Positions 18,862 to 27,220 of a stretch of DNA of 44,147 nucleotides are shown here, piece after piece (positions within the stretch are counted from its first letter, which is position 1; every line of letters begins with the position of its first letter). The DNA comes from an uncultured Gammaproteobacteria bacterium. GTDB lineage: Bacteria > Pseudomonadota > Gammaproteobacteria > Steroidobacterales > Woeseiaceae. A model generated the notes under the pieces. That model searched no databases. It worked only from the letters and a program-made list of their open reading frames with translations, and was not told the DNA's origin. The translations under genes and the position numbers were made by a program. The stretch lies in NCBI GenBank assembly GCA_937899415.1, contig CALBPI010000011.1:1-44147 (forward strand), read 5' to 3'.

Positions 18862-19953
18862 GTGGGAATCAAATGCGGCATCGTTGGTCTGCCCAACGTT
18901 GGCAAGTCCACGCTGTTTAATGCGTTGACCGCGGCCGAAATCCCGGCCGAGAACTACCCGTTCTGCACGATCGAGCCCAACGTGGGCGTCGTCACCGTAC
19001 CTGATCTGCGACTCGATGCGCTCTCGGGTATCGTCAATCCGGCCAAGGTCATTCCGACCACGATGGAGTTCGTCGATATCGCGGGTCTCGTGGCGGGCGC
19101 GTCGAAAGGCGAGGGCCTCGGTAACCAGTTCCTGGCCAACATCCGTGAGACGCACGCTATTGCGCACGTCGTGCGTTGCTTCGAGAACGACGACGTCACC
19201 CACGTCGCGGGCAAGGTCGACCCCGTCGATGACGCCGAGACAATCAACACGGAGCTGACGTTGGCCGACCTGGATCAGGTCGAGCGTGCACTGACGCGGG
19301 CAACCAAGATGGCCAAGGCCATGGACAAGGCGATCATGTATCGGCGCGACGTTTTGACGCGCGTGCGCGACTATCTCGCTGAAGGCAAGCCCCTGCGCAC
19401 ACTGGAACGCGACGACAACGAGCGCGCCGAGATTCGGGACCTGCAGCTCTTAACGGGCAAGCCCGTCATGTACATCGCCAACGTCAACGAGGACGGGTTC
19501 GAGAATAACCCCTACCTCGACAAGCTGGCGGCACTGGCAGAGGAAGAGGGCGCGAGTGTCGTGGCCGTGTGCGCGGCCATCGAGGCTGAGATCGCCGTGC
19601 TTGACGAGGAAGACCAGCAGGCCTTCCTCGATGACCTGGGCTTCAAGGAGCCGGGCCTCAATCGTGTGATCCGTGCGGGCTACCACCTGCTCGGGCTCAA
19701 CACCTATTTCACGGCTGGGCCGAAGGAAGTGCGGGCCTGGACGTTCCCGGCTGGCGCCACGGCGCCGCAGGCCGCGGGCGAGATCCACACAGACTTCGAA
19801 AAGGGCTTCATCCGCGCCGAGGTCGTCGGCTATGACGACTACATCGCCAATCAGGGCGAGCAGGGCGCCAAGGAGGCCGGCAAGCTGCGCCTCGAGGGTA
19901 AGGAGTACCTCGTCCAGGAAGGCGACGTCATGCACTTCCGATTCAACGTTTGA
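18862..19953 (+). CDS. ychF: Ribosome-binding ATPase YchF (Obg family)
   Basis: YchF is a universally conserved P-loop NTPase of the Obg family that prefers ATP and binds ribosomes; it is linked to stress responses. The 363-aa protein has P-loop GLPNVGKST, the G3 motif [10 protein letters not shown], and NVNE in place of the GTPase NKxD, which explains the ATP preference. It has a central coiled-coil region and a C-terminal TGS domain ending DVMHFRFNV. The start is GTG at 18862 with GGAG overlapping the pth stop region. The pth-ychF pair is conserved in many bacteria. Confidence 0.97.
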   Translation: MGIKCGIVGLPNVGKSTLFNALTAAEIPAENYPFCTIEPNVGVVTVPDLRLDALSGIVNPAKVIPTTMEFVDIAGLVAGASKGEGLGNQFLANIRETHAIAHVVRCFENDDVTHVAGKVDPVDDAETINTELTLADLDQVERALTRATKMAKAMDKAIMYRRDVLTRVRDYLAEGKPLRTLERDDNERAEIRDLQLLTGKPVMYIANVNEDGFENNPYLDKLAALAEEEGASVVAVCAAIEAEIAVLDEEDQQAFLDDLGFKEPGLNRVIRAGYHLLGLNTYFTAGPKEVRAWTFPAGATAPQAAGEIHTDFEKGFIRAEVVGYDDYIANQGEQGAKEAGKLRLEGKEYLVQEGDVMHFRFNV

Positions 19954-19965
19954 CACGCGGTTGGC

Positions 19966-19995
19966 TTGACAGCCAGCGATGCCCGCGACGACAAT
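19966..19995 (+). promoter_or_regulatory. Predicted sigma-70 promoter of tRNA-Met
   Basis: TTGACA (19966-19971), an 18-base spacer and GACAAT (19990-19995) lie about 50 bases before the tRNA. A GC-rich discriminator (CGCGGTCC) follows, as in stringently controlled stable-RNA promoters. The first 12 bases equal those of the tRNA-Gln promoter. Confidence 0.65.
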
Positions 19996-20044
19996 TCGCG
20001 GTCCCCGGATCCGGGGCGGCCCCCGCGGGCCACGAAAATCGAAT

Positions 20045-20121
20045 GGTGATGTAGCTCAGACGGTTAGAGCGACGGACTCATAACCCGTAGGTCGGTGGTT
20101 CAATTCCACCCATCACCACCA
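20045..20121 (+). tRNA. tRNA with CAT anticodon, probably elongator tRNA-Met
   Basis: Acceptor GGTGATG pairs with CATCACC (20111-20117), with discriminator A and encoded CCA. The anticodon loop CTCATAA gives CAT. The G1-C72 pair excludes the initiator tRNA, which has a mismatch there. CAT also occurs in tRNA-Ile2, where C34 is modified by TilS, but the location after ychF fits tRNA-Met. The closing anticodon-stem pair is A31-C39, a mismatch. Confidence 0.88.
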
Positions 20122-20130
20122 AATCCTTTG

Positions 20131-20157
20131 AAAATGCCCCCTCGTGGGGCATTTTTG
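20131..20157 (+). terminator. Strong rho-independent terminator
   Basis: AAAATGCCCC and GGGGCATTTT form a 10-bp stem with a 5-base loop and a run of five T. It lies 9 bases after the tRNA-Met gene and closes that transcript. Confidence 0.93.
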
Positions 20158-20193
20158 TTGGGCGACGATAACCCTTCATCTGCAGGGAGCCCC

Positions 20194-21090
20194 ATGATGC
20201 GAATACGACGGAGTCTGCTCAGAGGCCTTTTTGTTGTCTTTCTCATTACCGCTGGGTGCGTGACCCCGGTGCCTGCGCCGGAATCGTCGATCGAGGATGA
20301 CATTGTGTCCTTCGACCGGGTAGACGCCGTCGTCGCAACGCTCAACGAGACCTACGGTTCGGACGATGTGCTCATCGTGCTCGACATCGACAACACCATC
20401 CTCACGAGCAGCGTCGATCTGGGTGGTGACTTCTGGTACCAGTGGCAGCGCGGTCGACTGGGCGTGCAGCCCGAGTCCGACCAGAAAGTGGACTGCCTGT
20501 TCGAGGACGCTATCGGATTGCTCTACGAGCTCGGCCCGATGCAAATCACCGAAGCGTCGCTGCCCGACAAAATCCGTACCTGGCAGGACAGCGGTAACAC
20601 GGTATTTGCGCTCACCTCACGCTCGCCCAAGTACCGCGCCGCGACCGAACGGGAACTGATGCGCGCCGGCGTCGACCTGTCGCGTGCGGCGCTCTCGCCC
20701 GAAGACGGTGGCGTCCCGGTATACCGAGACATCACTGATCGCGAATGGAGCTACATGCAAGGCGTCATGATGACGACGGGCATGAACAAGGGGGCGATGC
20801 TTCGGATGCTGCTCGACCGCACCGGTCGGGAGTTCTCTGCAATTGTGTTCGTCGACGATACGCGCCGGCACGTGGACCATGTCTTTGCCGAGTTTAAAGG
20901 TTCGGATCGAACCGCCGTGCGCTTGTTTCATTTCACGCGCATCGAGGCGGCACGTGAGGAGACCCATGGTGCGGTGTTGACCGAGCAGCAGGCGGCCAAG
21001 ATGGCGGCTGATTGGCAACGCTTGAAGGCCGTTTTGAACGCGGTGTTTCCTGCGCGGGCGGCGACGGAAGATTGCCTCGGCACACCCTGA
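20194..21090 (+). CDS. DUF2608 HAD-like lipoprotein, putative phosphatase
   Basis: The 298-aa protein starts with a signal peptide and a lipobox-like TAGC (LITAGC). The body matches the DUF2608 group of the HAD superfamily. It has a DxD motif (Asp64 and Asp66 in VLDIDNTIL), the following LGGDFWYQWQ stretch typical of DUF2608, the motif II Thr in ALTSRS, and a late acidic motif FVDD (Asp221-Asp222). HAD enzymes with DxD usually hydrolyse phosphate esters; the natural substrate is unknown. An AGGGAG ribosome site supports ATG 20194, with a second ATG at 20197. It lies just after the tRNA-Met terminator. Confidence 0.82.
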   Translation: MMRIRRSLLRGLFVVFLITAGCVTPVPAPESSIEDDIVSFDRVDAVVATLNETYGSDDVLIVLDIDNTILTSSVDLGGDFWYQWQRGRLGVQPESDQKVDCLFEDAIGLLYELGPMQITEASLPDKIRTWQDSGNTVFALTSRSPKYRAATERELMRAGVDLSRAALSPEDGGVPVYRDITDREWSYMQGVMMTTGMNKGAMLRMLLDRTGREFSAIVFVDDTRRHVDHVFAEFKGSDRTAVRLFHFTRIEAAREETHGAVLTEQQAAKMAADWQRLKAVLNAVFPARAATEDCLGTP

Positions 21091-21152
21091 TCGATTTAAT
21101 ACGGTTACAACTCAATACATCGGCCTTAAGCACGCAAGGATTGCAGACACTC

Positions 21153-22235
21153 ATGGTGAATTTTGTATCGGGTAGGCGGCGACTATTGCCGGCGAGCGCG
21201 GCGCTGCTCTTGTCCTTTTGTGCCCTCGGTGCGCAGGCAGAGGACGCCGAAATTTTCGAGCGTTATGCAGCCTATGAGCAGGCAACACGCAGCGGTGATT
21301 ACGACGCCGCAGTAGCGCCCATAGCGACGGCACTTGAACGCGCCGAGGCGCTCTACGACGAGGACCATGAAACTGTCGCTTTGTTGTCTTACCACTACGG
21401 CCGCGCGCTGTTTCGCAAAGGACAGTGGCGTGATGCGTATCAAGCACTAGAGGTGGCGCGTGAGCGCTACGGCCAAGCGTTTGGTGAGGCGTCTTCGGAC
21501 ATGGTGACGGTCACGCTTGGTCTTGGTGATGCCGCGGATACATCGGGCGTGGCCAGGCGGCACTACGAGGAGGCCGCGCGCCTGTCCGAATCGGTGAACG
21601 GCGCAAGCAGCGTCGCCCACGCACGTGTGCTCCTCAAAGGCGGTGTCGGGCTGGTCGAGACCCATCGGGCTGACACTGATGCAGGCATGCTGGAGAAAGC
21701 GCGAGAGGTACTTGCGGCGACTGATGCGTCTTCGGTGTTGCGGGCCGAAGCGGCGATGCAACTTGGAAAGCTGCGCCTGATTCAGGGCCGTATCGACAGC
21801 GCAGAGGCCTTATCCCTCGAGACCATTTCGCTCGATGACTCGGCGCTCGTGGCGCCCGCTCACAGCTTGCTGGTCCGAATCTACGAGTCGCGCGGGGAGA
21901 GTGACGCGGCCACGCCGCACGCCTTGGCGGTTGGCCGGCTCAGCAGTGAGCGTGACGGTAATGAGGACTACCTACCGTTGTTTCGGATGGCGCCGATGTA
22001 TCCGATGAATGCACTGAGGGCCGGAAAAACTGGCTACGTTGACTTGATGTTTACTGTGGATGAGAACGGGTATCCACGAGACATAAAAGCGACGGCGGGG
22101 GAGGAACTTGCGACATTCCGGGCGGCAGCGACAAAGGCCGCGCGGGCCTTCAGGTACGCGCCGCGTTTCAGGGATGGCATTCCCGTAGCCACACAGGGCG
22201 TCGAAACACGGATTCGGTTTGAGATTGAGCGCTAG
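21153..22235 (+). CDS. Exported protein with C-terminal TonB domain
   Basis: The 360-aa protein has a cleavable-looking signal peptide (ending ALGAQA, about residue 28), a helical TPR-like middle (about 30-270) and a C-terminal TonB_C domain (about 278-360, YPMNALRAGKTGYVDLMFTVDENG). Classical TonB keeps an uncleaved N-terminal anchor and a Pro-rich linker, and both are missing here. It is therefore unlikely to be the energy transducer itself. Similar TonB_C fusions occur in periplasmic proteins of unclear function. The open frame extends upstream into the DUF2608 gene, but the signal peptide fixes the start at 21153. Confidence 0.75.
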   Translation: MVNFVSGRRRLLPASAALLLSFCALGAQAEDAEIFERYAAYEQATRSGDYDAAVAPIATALERAEALYDEDHETVALLSYHYGRALFRKGQWRDAYQALEVARERYGQAFGEASSDMVTVTLGLGDAADTSGVARRHYEEAARLSESVNGASSVAHARVLLKGGVGLVETHRADTDAGMLEKAREVLAATDASSVLRAEAAMQLGKLRLIQGRIDSAEALSLETISLDDSALVAPAHSLLVRIYESRGESDAATPHALAVGRLSSERDGNEDYLPLFRMAPMYPMNALRAGKTGYVDLMFTVDENGYPRDIKATAGEELATFRAAATKAARAFRYAPRFRDGIPVATQGVETRIRFEIER

Positions 22236-22308
22236 CGCGCTTGCTTAGGCAGCAATCACTAACCGTAAACGCGAGGCGAGTCGCTGCAGGCAGTTGACAA
22301 GCGCCGCG

Positions 22309-22728
22309 TCATCGCCGCCACAACAGCGCGAGCCCCGCCAGTGCGAGGGCCAACTCAAGTGCCGTTGCGCCCACGATCGTGGTAGGCGGAATGCCATCCA
22401 TCGCAATGCTTAACAGGCGGGCCATGCCGAACGAAGCGTAGATCAGAACCGAAAGCAACATTGCGGACCGGCGCAGACTGGCGCTGAAGACGGCAATCAG
22501 CGCGACCGCGCCGCTGACTGCGAGCATCCCGCCCGGCGCACCAATCTCGGAAAGCAGACTTGGGTTGTCACCCAGTGAGACGCCATTGCTTGCATGAATC
22601 GCGTGTGGTGCAAGCAGCAAGGTGGCACCGATGACGAGCAGCAACAGCCCGGACAACGACAAATAGGCCGTCGTTCTCCGATTGTTCATTGGATGCGTCA
22701 GTGATGATGTGTTGGTCATGGATCCCAT
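22309..22728 (-). CDS. DUF4345-like small membrane protein
   Basis: The 139-aa protein has four predicted membrane helices (about residues 22-42, 66-83, 87-103 and 115-137). The pattern GAPGGMLAVSGAVAL followed by GMARLLSIAMDG resembles DUF4345 proteins, whose function is unknown. Possible starts are 22728, 22719 and 22689; the longest is given. It is convergent with the TonB_C-domain gene (73-base gap) and divergent from the small lipoprotein gene (274-base gap with no other recognised gene). Confidence 0.7.
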   Translation of the reverse strand: MGSMTNTSSLTHPMNNRRTTAYLSLSGLLLLVIGATLLLAPHAIHASNGVSLGDNPSLLSEIGAPGGMLAVSGAVALIAVFSASLRRSAMLLSVLIYASFGMARLLSIAMDGIPPTTIVGATALELALALAGLALLWRR

Positions 22729-23002
22729 CTCTGGTTTTTGGGCTAACCAATAAGCTACTCACTCACTGGGGTTCCGTCTTGACCCACCGTGTCCGTGATT
22801 TGACATCTCATGCCATTCGATCGGAGTCGCTCGGCAATGTGATACGGCCACGGCCGCCTGCTGCAGTGTCAGACGAACGGTGGCGCAGGATTGCGGCAGA
22901 GGTCTTTCGCGTTTTGTGAACTGACCGCTGGCTAGCGACGCTATCGATGCGCCAAAGTGACGATGCGGTCAACGCGCCCGCCTACCGCCAGGAGCTCTGT
23001 TC

Positions 23003-23437
23003 ATGCCCAATCGTCGAGTCGTTGTGTTGCTGCCAGCCCTACTGGCGATCGCTGCCTGTTCGAGTGATTCGAGCGCCCCTTTGGAAGCGTGGGTCACGGC
23101 GCGCCAGTCGGAATTGCCGACGACGGCTGGCGCGTTCGAGTGGCGGGAACTCACCGTCTATGAGAATCAGGTGATCGCCACCTATGTCGCCGCCGATCAG
23201 GATGGGTCGCTTAGCGACGCGCAGGCATTTGAACAGGTCACAGCAGCCGTGTGTGGTGTCACCGATATCGACGCGGTCTGGCAGTCGCGATACGAACACT
23301 ATGTGTCGGTAACGTCATCCAGTGGCGAGACGCTAAAGACAATCCGAACCAAGTCATTCGACTGCTGTGTTCTTGAAGCCTCGGCACGTATGAGCCGCGA
23401 AGAGGCTCAGAACAGCTGCCCTTACGAGGAGTATTGA
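23003..23437 (+). CDS. Hypothetical lipoprotein
   Basis: I do not recognise this 144-aa protein. It has a lipoprotein signal (LLAIAAC, Cys19) and five further Cys, including an adjacent Cys-Cys pair in SFDCCVLEAS, so disulfides are likely. An AGGAG ribosome site lies 8 bases before the ATG, which supports expression. It is convergent with the aspartoacylase-like gene (17-base gap). No operon partner on its strand is apparent. Confidence 0.68.
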   Translation: MPNRRVVVLLPALLAIAACSSDSSAPLEAWVTARQSELPTTAGAFEWRELTVYENQVIATYVAADQDGSLSDAQAFEQVTAAVCGVTDIDAVWQSRYEHYVSVTSSSGETLKTIRTKSFDCCVLEASARMSREEAQNSCPYEEY

Positions 23438-23454
23438 GCTCGAGGTAGATCGGC

Positions 23455-24528
23455 TCACTCTTCAAGCGAGTCGACGGGCTGCGCGATGGTCATCACCGAA
23501 TCGCCCGCGCGCACCGGCGGCCCTGCGAGGCCGTAGATACCGTAGCCCGAGGCGGGTGCGGTTACAGTTTCGACGGTGACGCCTTGATAGTCCCGGATCT
23601 CGCCCAGGCGCTCACCAGCCTCAACCTTGCCGGCGCGCCGTGTGGGATACCACAAGCCTGAGTGTGTTACCGGGACCGATTGCGTACCGTCGAAGTACCG
23701 CGGCGTCACTGCGGCTTGAGATTCGGGGCCTTGTAACAGGCCCAGATACGTCAGTGCGCTGCGCATGCCGCTGACAATCAAATCAACGTGAACGTCGTCG
23801 CGGCTACCATTCTGGCCGGCTTCCACGAGCACGGTCGGCAGACCTTGTGCGACGGCCTGGCGATTGAGCGACCGGCGCTGATCCACCTGCTGCTGGGTAT
23901 TCATGCTGTAGCGCACGATGTTGGGAAAGCCCATCGATTGCGCGGTACCCAGCGCCTGCTCGTAGTCCGTGGCGAGCGGGCCGCCGTAGACGCCGACGAA
24001 AGCTTCAAGCCACTCGGCGCCATCGCCACCGTGGACATCAAATACGAAATCCGCGGCGGGAATGACAACGGTAGAGAGTACGTGCGCGATGCGCTCGGCT
24101 TGCGTGCCGTCCGATGACCCCGGAAACGAGCGGTTCAGGTTCTTGCGGTCGAACGGATTGACGTAGGGCGCGCGGTCCTCGTAGGCCGAGACGTGAGCAA
24201 CGCGCACGATGATAACCGTCCCGGAAAGCATCTCTGGCGTGATCTCGCGCGCGAGTCGATCGGCGGCCAGGATAGGCGGGAATTCGTAACCGTGAACGCC
24301 CGCGACCATAAGGACGGTGGGTCCGTCCCGTTCGCCGGCAATCACGGACAACGGGATGAACGTTGCCGGGTCTTCCTTGCCGGCAGGAACCTCAAGCTGC
24401 AAGTCTGCGCGTTCGCCACGCGCGACATTGACGTCCGCCAGCTGCACGGCGGGTTCCGCGCCGCCACACCCGCCGCACACCAAGAGGGCCATTGCGCCAA
24501 GCGCATTCTTCAGCCGTCGACCAAGCAT
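23455..24528 (-). CDS. Exported aspartoacylase/succinylglutamate desuccinylase-family hydrolase
   Basis: The family (M14-like AstE/ASPA) comprises zinc enzymes that hydrolyse amide bonds of N-acyl amino acids. The 357-aa protein shows zinc ligands His79 and Glu82 (GVHGYEF) and His166 (FDVHGGD), a substrate-binding-like segment DRKNLNRSFPG (about 127-137), and a candidate catalytic Glu236 in VLVEAGQNG. The C-terminus folds as the usual beta domain (about 275-350). An N-terminal signal with Cys18 and Cys21 suggests export, perhaps as a lipoprotein, although the lipobox is atypical. Most family members with known substrates are cytoplasmic. It is the last gene of a five-gene operon, 2 bases after the permease, with a GGAG ribosome site. 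Confidence 0.8.
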   Translation of the reverse strand: MLGRRLKNALGAMALLVCGGCGGAEPAVQLADVNVARGERADLQLEVPAGKEDPATFIPLSVIAGERDGPTVLMVAGVHGYEFPPILAADRLAREITPEMLSGTVIIVRVAHVSAYEDRAPYVNPFDRKNLNRSFPGSSDGTQAERIAHVLSTVVIPAADFVFDVHGGDGAEWLEAFVGVYGGPLATDYEQALGTAQSMGFPNIVRYSMNTQQQVDQRRSLNRQAVAQGLPTVLVEAGQNGSRDDVHVDLIVSGMRSALTYLGLLQGPESQAAVTPRYFDGTQSVPVTHSGLWYPTRRAGKVEAGERLGEIRDYQGVTVETVTAPASGYGIYGLAGPPVRAGDSVMTIAQPVDSLEE

Positions 24529-24530
24529 GG

Positions 24531-25772
24531 TTACTCCGAGCTTGAGAATTGCGGCAGGTCGTCGATGCGCGCCGGATCGAAAGCTGCGTCACCGAATAGC
24601 CCAGGATAATAGAATGCCCGCAATTCCGCGTGGAACGCCCTGACGCTCTCTTCGTAGTCGAGTACGGCCTCAACGTTGGTACCCGCGAGCTTCTGAAGCC
24701 ATCGCTCCAACAAGGCGGGCGGTGCGGCAATCGCGAACCACGCTGCGAGCTGATCTCGCCTGGCGCGCCCTTTCCGGTAGGCCGCCGACAGCGATTCGGT
24801 CGTCTGGTCGCCGACCTGCTGGAATGCGTAGTACCAACCCCAGTCGAAGCCGTCGCCCGTGTGGGTGTATCCCGTCCACTCGGGATGGCGCGCGACGAAC
24901 GGCGCCATGGTGTCAGCGACGGGCAGGTCCCAGGCATCGTTGACGGCCTCGCGCTGGGTCATGAGGATGTCGGCACCCGATGGCACCGACACTAAGCGAT
25001 CGATGATCACGCGGCCGCCGGCAGGCAACAGGGTGCCGAGCAGCACCCAAACGCCGATCAGGCTCGCGAGAATCACGGAGGCGGGATGTTGCCGGCTGCC
25101 CAGCCACAGGCAGACCACCGTCCAGAACAAAACGTAGGCGGTCACCATGGCGGTCGCACCCAGCAGTGACGCAGCGCTCGTACCGCTGACGACACCGCCC
25201 ACGAGCAATGGCCCTACTGCCGCAATGAGCACGCCGATGGCGCGCAGTAGCGAGCGAGTCCACCAGAGCCTGTTGTCGTTACCCGCTGAAGCCACGAGTA
25301 AATTGAAGCGCCCCGCCGTGCGCTCGCCGGCCTTGAGGTCATGCAACAGAAAAATGAGCACGAGCGGCAGCACGAACGCGGCGAAGAACGCGAAGTCGAA
25401 TCTGCCGATCAGGGCGAGCTCGGGATTGCCGGGATCGTGCTCGTAAATCTGACCCTCGAGCGCGAGCATGCGCAGCCGATGTTTCCACGATGACGCGTCG
25501 CGTTGCCCCATGGCGGCAAAGGCAAAATCCGAGGGTGGGTCGTAGGTAAGATGGAAGCTGTAGTAGGCGGCGCTCCCCCAATCACCCTGGGCGGAAAACT
25601 CGGACGTGCGGTCCGTGCTGTCGGCATCGACCAGGAATGCGATGCTCTGACGTTGCTGCGCGACCTCCGCCAGCCCCGACCAGACTGCGAAGCCCGAGAA
25701 GAGAAGCACCACAAGAACCCAGACGCGAAACGCGCGGTCGCGCAGCAGGAACCAGACTTCCGATTGGAGCAT
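24531..25772 (-). CDS. ABC-2 type permease, DUF3526 type (second)
   Basis: The 413-aa protein has an N-terminal helix, a large extracytoplasmic loop (about 40-140), then five or so membrane helices (about 150-290) and a second soluble loop. The layout and the FFAAFVLPLVLIFLLHDLKAGERTAGR segment match DUF3526-type ABC permeases, which usually occur as pairs with one ATPase. The start at ATG 25772 lies 11 bases after the upstream permease stop; the longer open frame overlaps that gene and is rejected. It is predicted to pair with the 25784-27220 product. Substrate and direction of transport are unknown. Confidence 0.84.
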   Translation of the reverse strand: MLQSEVWFLLRDRAFRVWVLVVLLFSGFAVWSGLAEVAQQRQSIAFLVDADSTDRTSEFSAQGDWGSAAYYSFHLTYDPPSDFAFAAMGQRDASSWKHRLRMLALEGQIYEHDPGNPELALIGRFDFAFFAAFVLPLVLIFLLHDLKAGERTAGRFNLLVASAGNDNRLWWTRSLLRAIGVLIAAVGPLLVGGVVSGTSAASLLGATAMVTAYVLFWTVVCLWLGSRQHPASVILASLIGVWVLLGTLLPAGGRVIIDRLVSVPSGADILMTQREAVNDAWDLPVADTMAPFVARHPEWTGYTHTGDGFDWGWYYAFQQVGDQTTESLSAAYRKGRARRDQLAAWFAIAAPPALLERWLQKLAGTNVEAVLDYEESVRAFHAELRAFYYPGLFGDAAFDPARIDDLPQFSSSE

Positions 25773-25783
25773 TGCGGATCCGC

Positions 25784-27220
25784 TCAAGGTTTCAGCCTCC
25801 CACCGGCCCAGGCCAACAGGAGGGTCAACACGGCGATCCAGGCTGCGAGCATCGCAATAGACCACTGGGCACCGGCCACCCGATCCGAAGCGCTGGCCGA
25901 TTCGTACTGAAACGAGTCGAGCACCTGCCAGTTGGAGGCGTCGATTCGCGCGCGCTCCCAGGAGGCTTCATCGCGATTGCGATTGATGTCGTCGGTGTAG
26001 GACAGCGCTTCGGCATGCGCGCGGTTCAGTCCCTGCACGAAGTTGATGCGAAGTGCTTCGGCCTGGCGAAGGAAGCGGTGGTAGTGGAACAGATCTGTTC
26101 CCGCCAGTGTTCGCGAGGCGACCGCGACTGCCAGCGTTGGTGTCAGCCAGCCGTGTGCGCTGACGCGGTCGGACTGGCGCATCTCAGCAGCCATGCGCCG
26201 GTCTGCGTAGACGTTCAGCGTCTCGGTCAGGTCGGCCTCAGCCTTCTGCGCGAGTACGCCGCGAATATTGATGTCGAGTTCTTCGATGCTGGCTGCGCCG
26301 TACTCCGCGAGCAGGCTGGCTTGCACGTCGTTGTAGACGGAATCATCGACATCATGTCCGTCGCCAAGATCTCGAATCTCGGTGAGCATCGTGAGCTCGG
26401 TCTCGATCTTCCCCGCCAGCGGCGCCGTTTGCGTGGTGGTGTTGACGGCGGCGGCGGGTAGCACGAGCGTCAGTGCGAGCCAGGCTGCAGCAAGAACCGC
26501 AATAGCCGTCGCGCGGTTTTCGGCCAGGGTGGAAACCAGTAGCGTCAGCGCGACCCAAATCAACAGGTAGACCAGATAGACACCAAGCAGAGATGCCGCT
26601 GCAAGCACACGCTCGCCGGCACTGAGTGCGATGACGCCACTGATGAGCACAGGCACAAGCAATAGTGTTACGAACAGTGCGAGTGCCAGCAGCTTGCCCG
26701 CCACGAGCCTGCGCCCCGTCAGACCCTGTGCGAGCAGCGCCGGCAGCGTACCTGCTTCCCGTTCCCGGACGATGGCGCCGTGGCCGAGCAGGATGACCAG
26801 CAGCGGCGCGAACAATTGGTACATCAAGGCAGGCGTCAGCCAGGACAAGCCGCCAAGATCTGCACTGCTCGCGGACGCCGAAAACGTTGCCGAGTTCTGG
26901 CGGTGGCCTTCGAGAAACAGCGTCTGCCCCGTGATCGCGTCGAGACCGGGGTCGAAGATTGCGAGCGGCATGGGCGCCCGGAAGACATAGTGGCCGTAAT
27001 GCACCATGCGATGCGGATGACGGTCGGGCTGATCGAGAAACGTCTCTTCCGAGACTTCCTGGTGGTGCTCTCGCTCATGCGCTTCGGCCTCAATGCGCAG
27101 GTTTGTGAGCGCACTGACACCGACAAGGATGACGACGAACAGCGCGACAACCGCGAGCGCCAGCTTCGAGCGCAGCCAGTACCGCCACTCATCGGTGGTG
27201 ATCGTCAGCGTGGCACTCAT
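25784..27220 (-). CDS. ABC-2 type permease, DUF3526 type (first), with His-rich loop
   Basis: The 478-aa protein has an N-terminal helix (about 20-40), a periplasmic loop (about 41-125), membrane helices at about 128-265, a second large loop and a C-terminal helix. HGAIVREREAGTL is typical of ABC-2 permeases of the ABC-transporter maturation/DUF3526 group. The first loop holds seven His within 30 residues (48, 52, 53, 68, 70, 74 and 77), including the RHPHRMVHYGH run, a plausible metal-binding site. The ATG overlaps the ATPase stop by 4 bases, so the two are translationally coupled. Confidence 0.85.
   Translation of the reverse strand: MSATLTITTDEWRYWLRSKLALAVVALFVVILVGVSALTNLRIEAEAHEREHHQEVSEETFLDQPDRHPHRMVHYGHYVFRAPMPLAIFDPGLDAITGQTLFLEGHRQNSATFSASASSADLGGLSWLTPALMYQLFAPLLVILLGHGAIVREREAGTLPALLAQGLTGRRLVAGKLLALALFVTLLLVPVLISGVIALSAGERVLAAASLLGVYLVYLLIWVALTLLVSTLAENRATAIAVLAAAWLALTLVLPAAAVNTTTQTAPLAGKIETELTMLTEIRDLGDGHDVDDSVYNDVQASLLAEYGAASIEELDINIRGVLAQKAEADLTETLNVYADRRMAAEMRQSDRVSAHGWLTPTLAVAVASRTLAGTDLFHYHRFLRQAEALRINFVQGLNRAHAEALSYTDDINRNRDEASWERARIDASNWQVLDSFQYESASASDRVAGAQWSIAMLAAWIAVLTLLLAWAGGRLKP

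Noticed and set aside
22689-22919. A 76-codon plus-strand open frame between the DUF4345 and lipoprotein genes
   Set aside because: Its C-terminal part looks protein-like, but the start overlaps the DUF4345 gene, no ribosome site is visible and no family is recognised.
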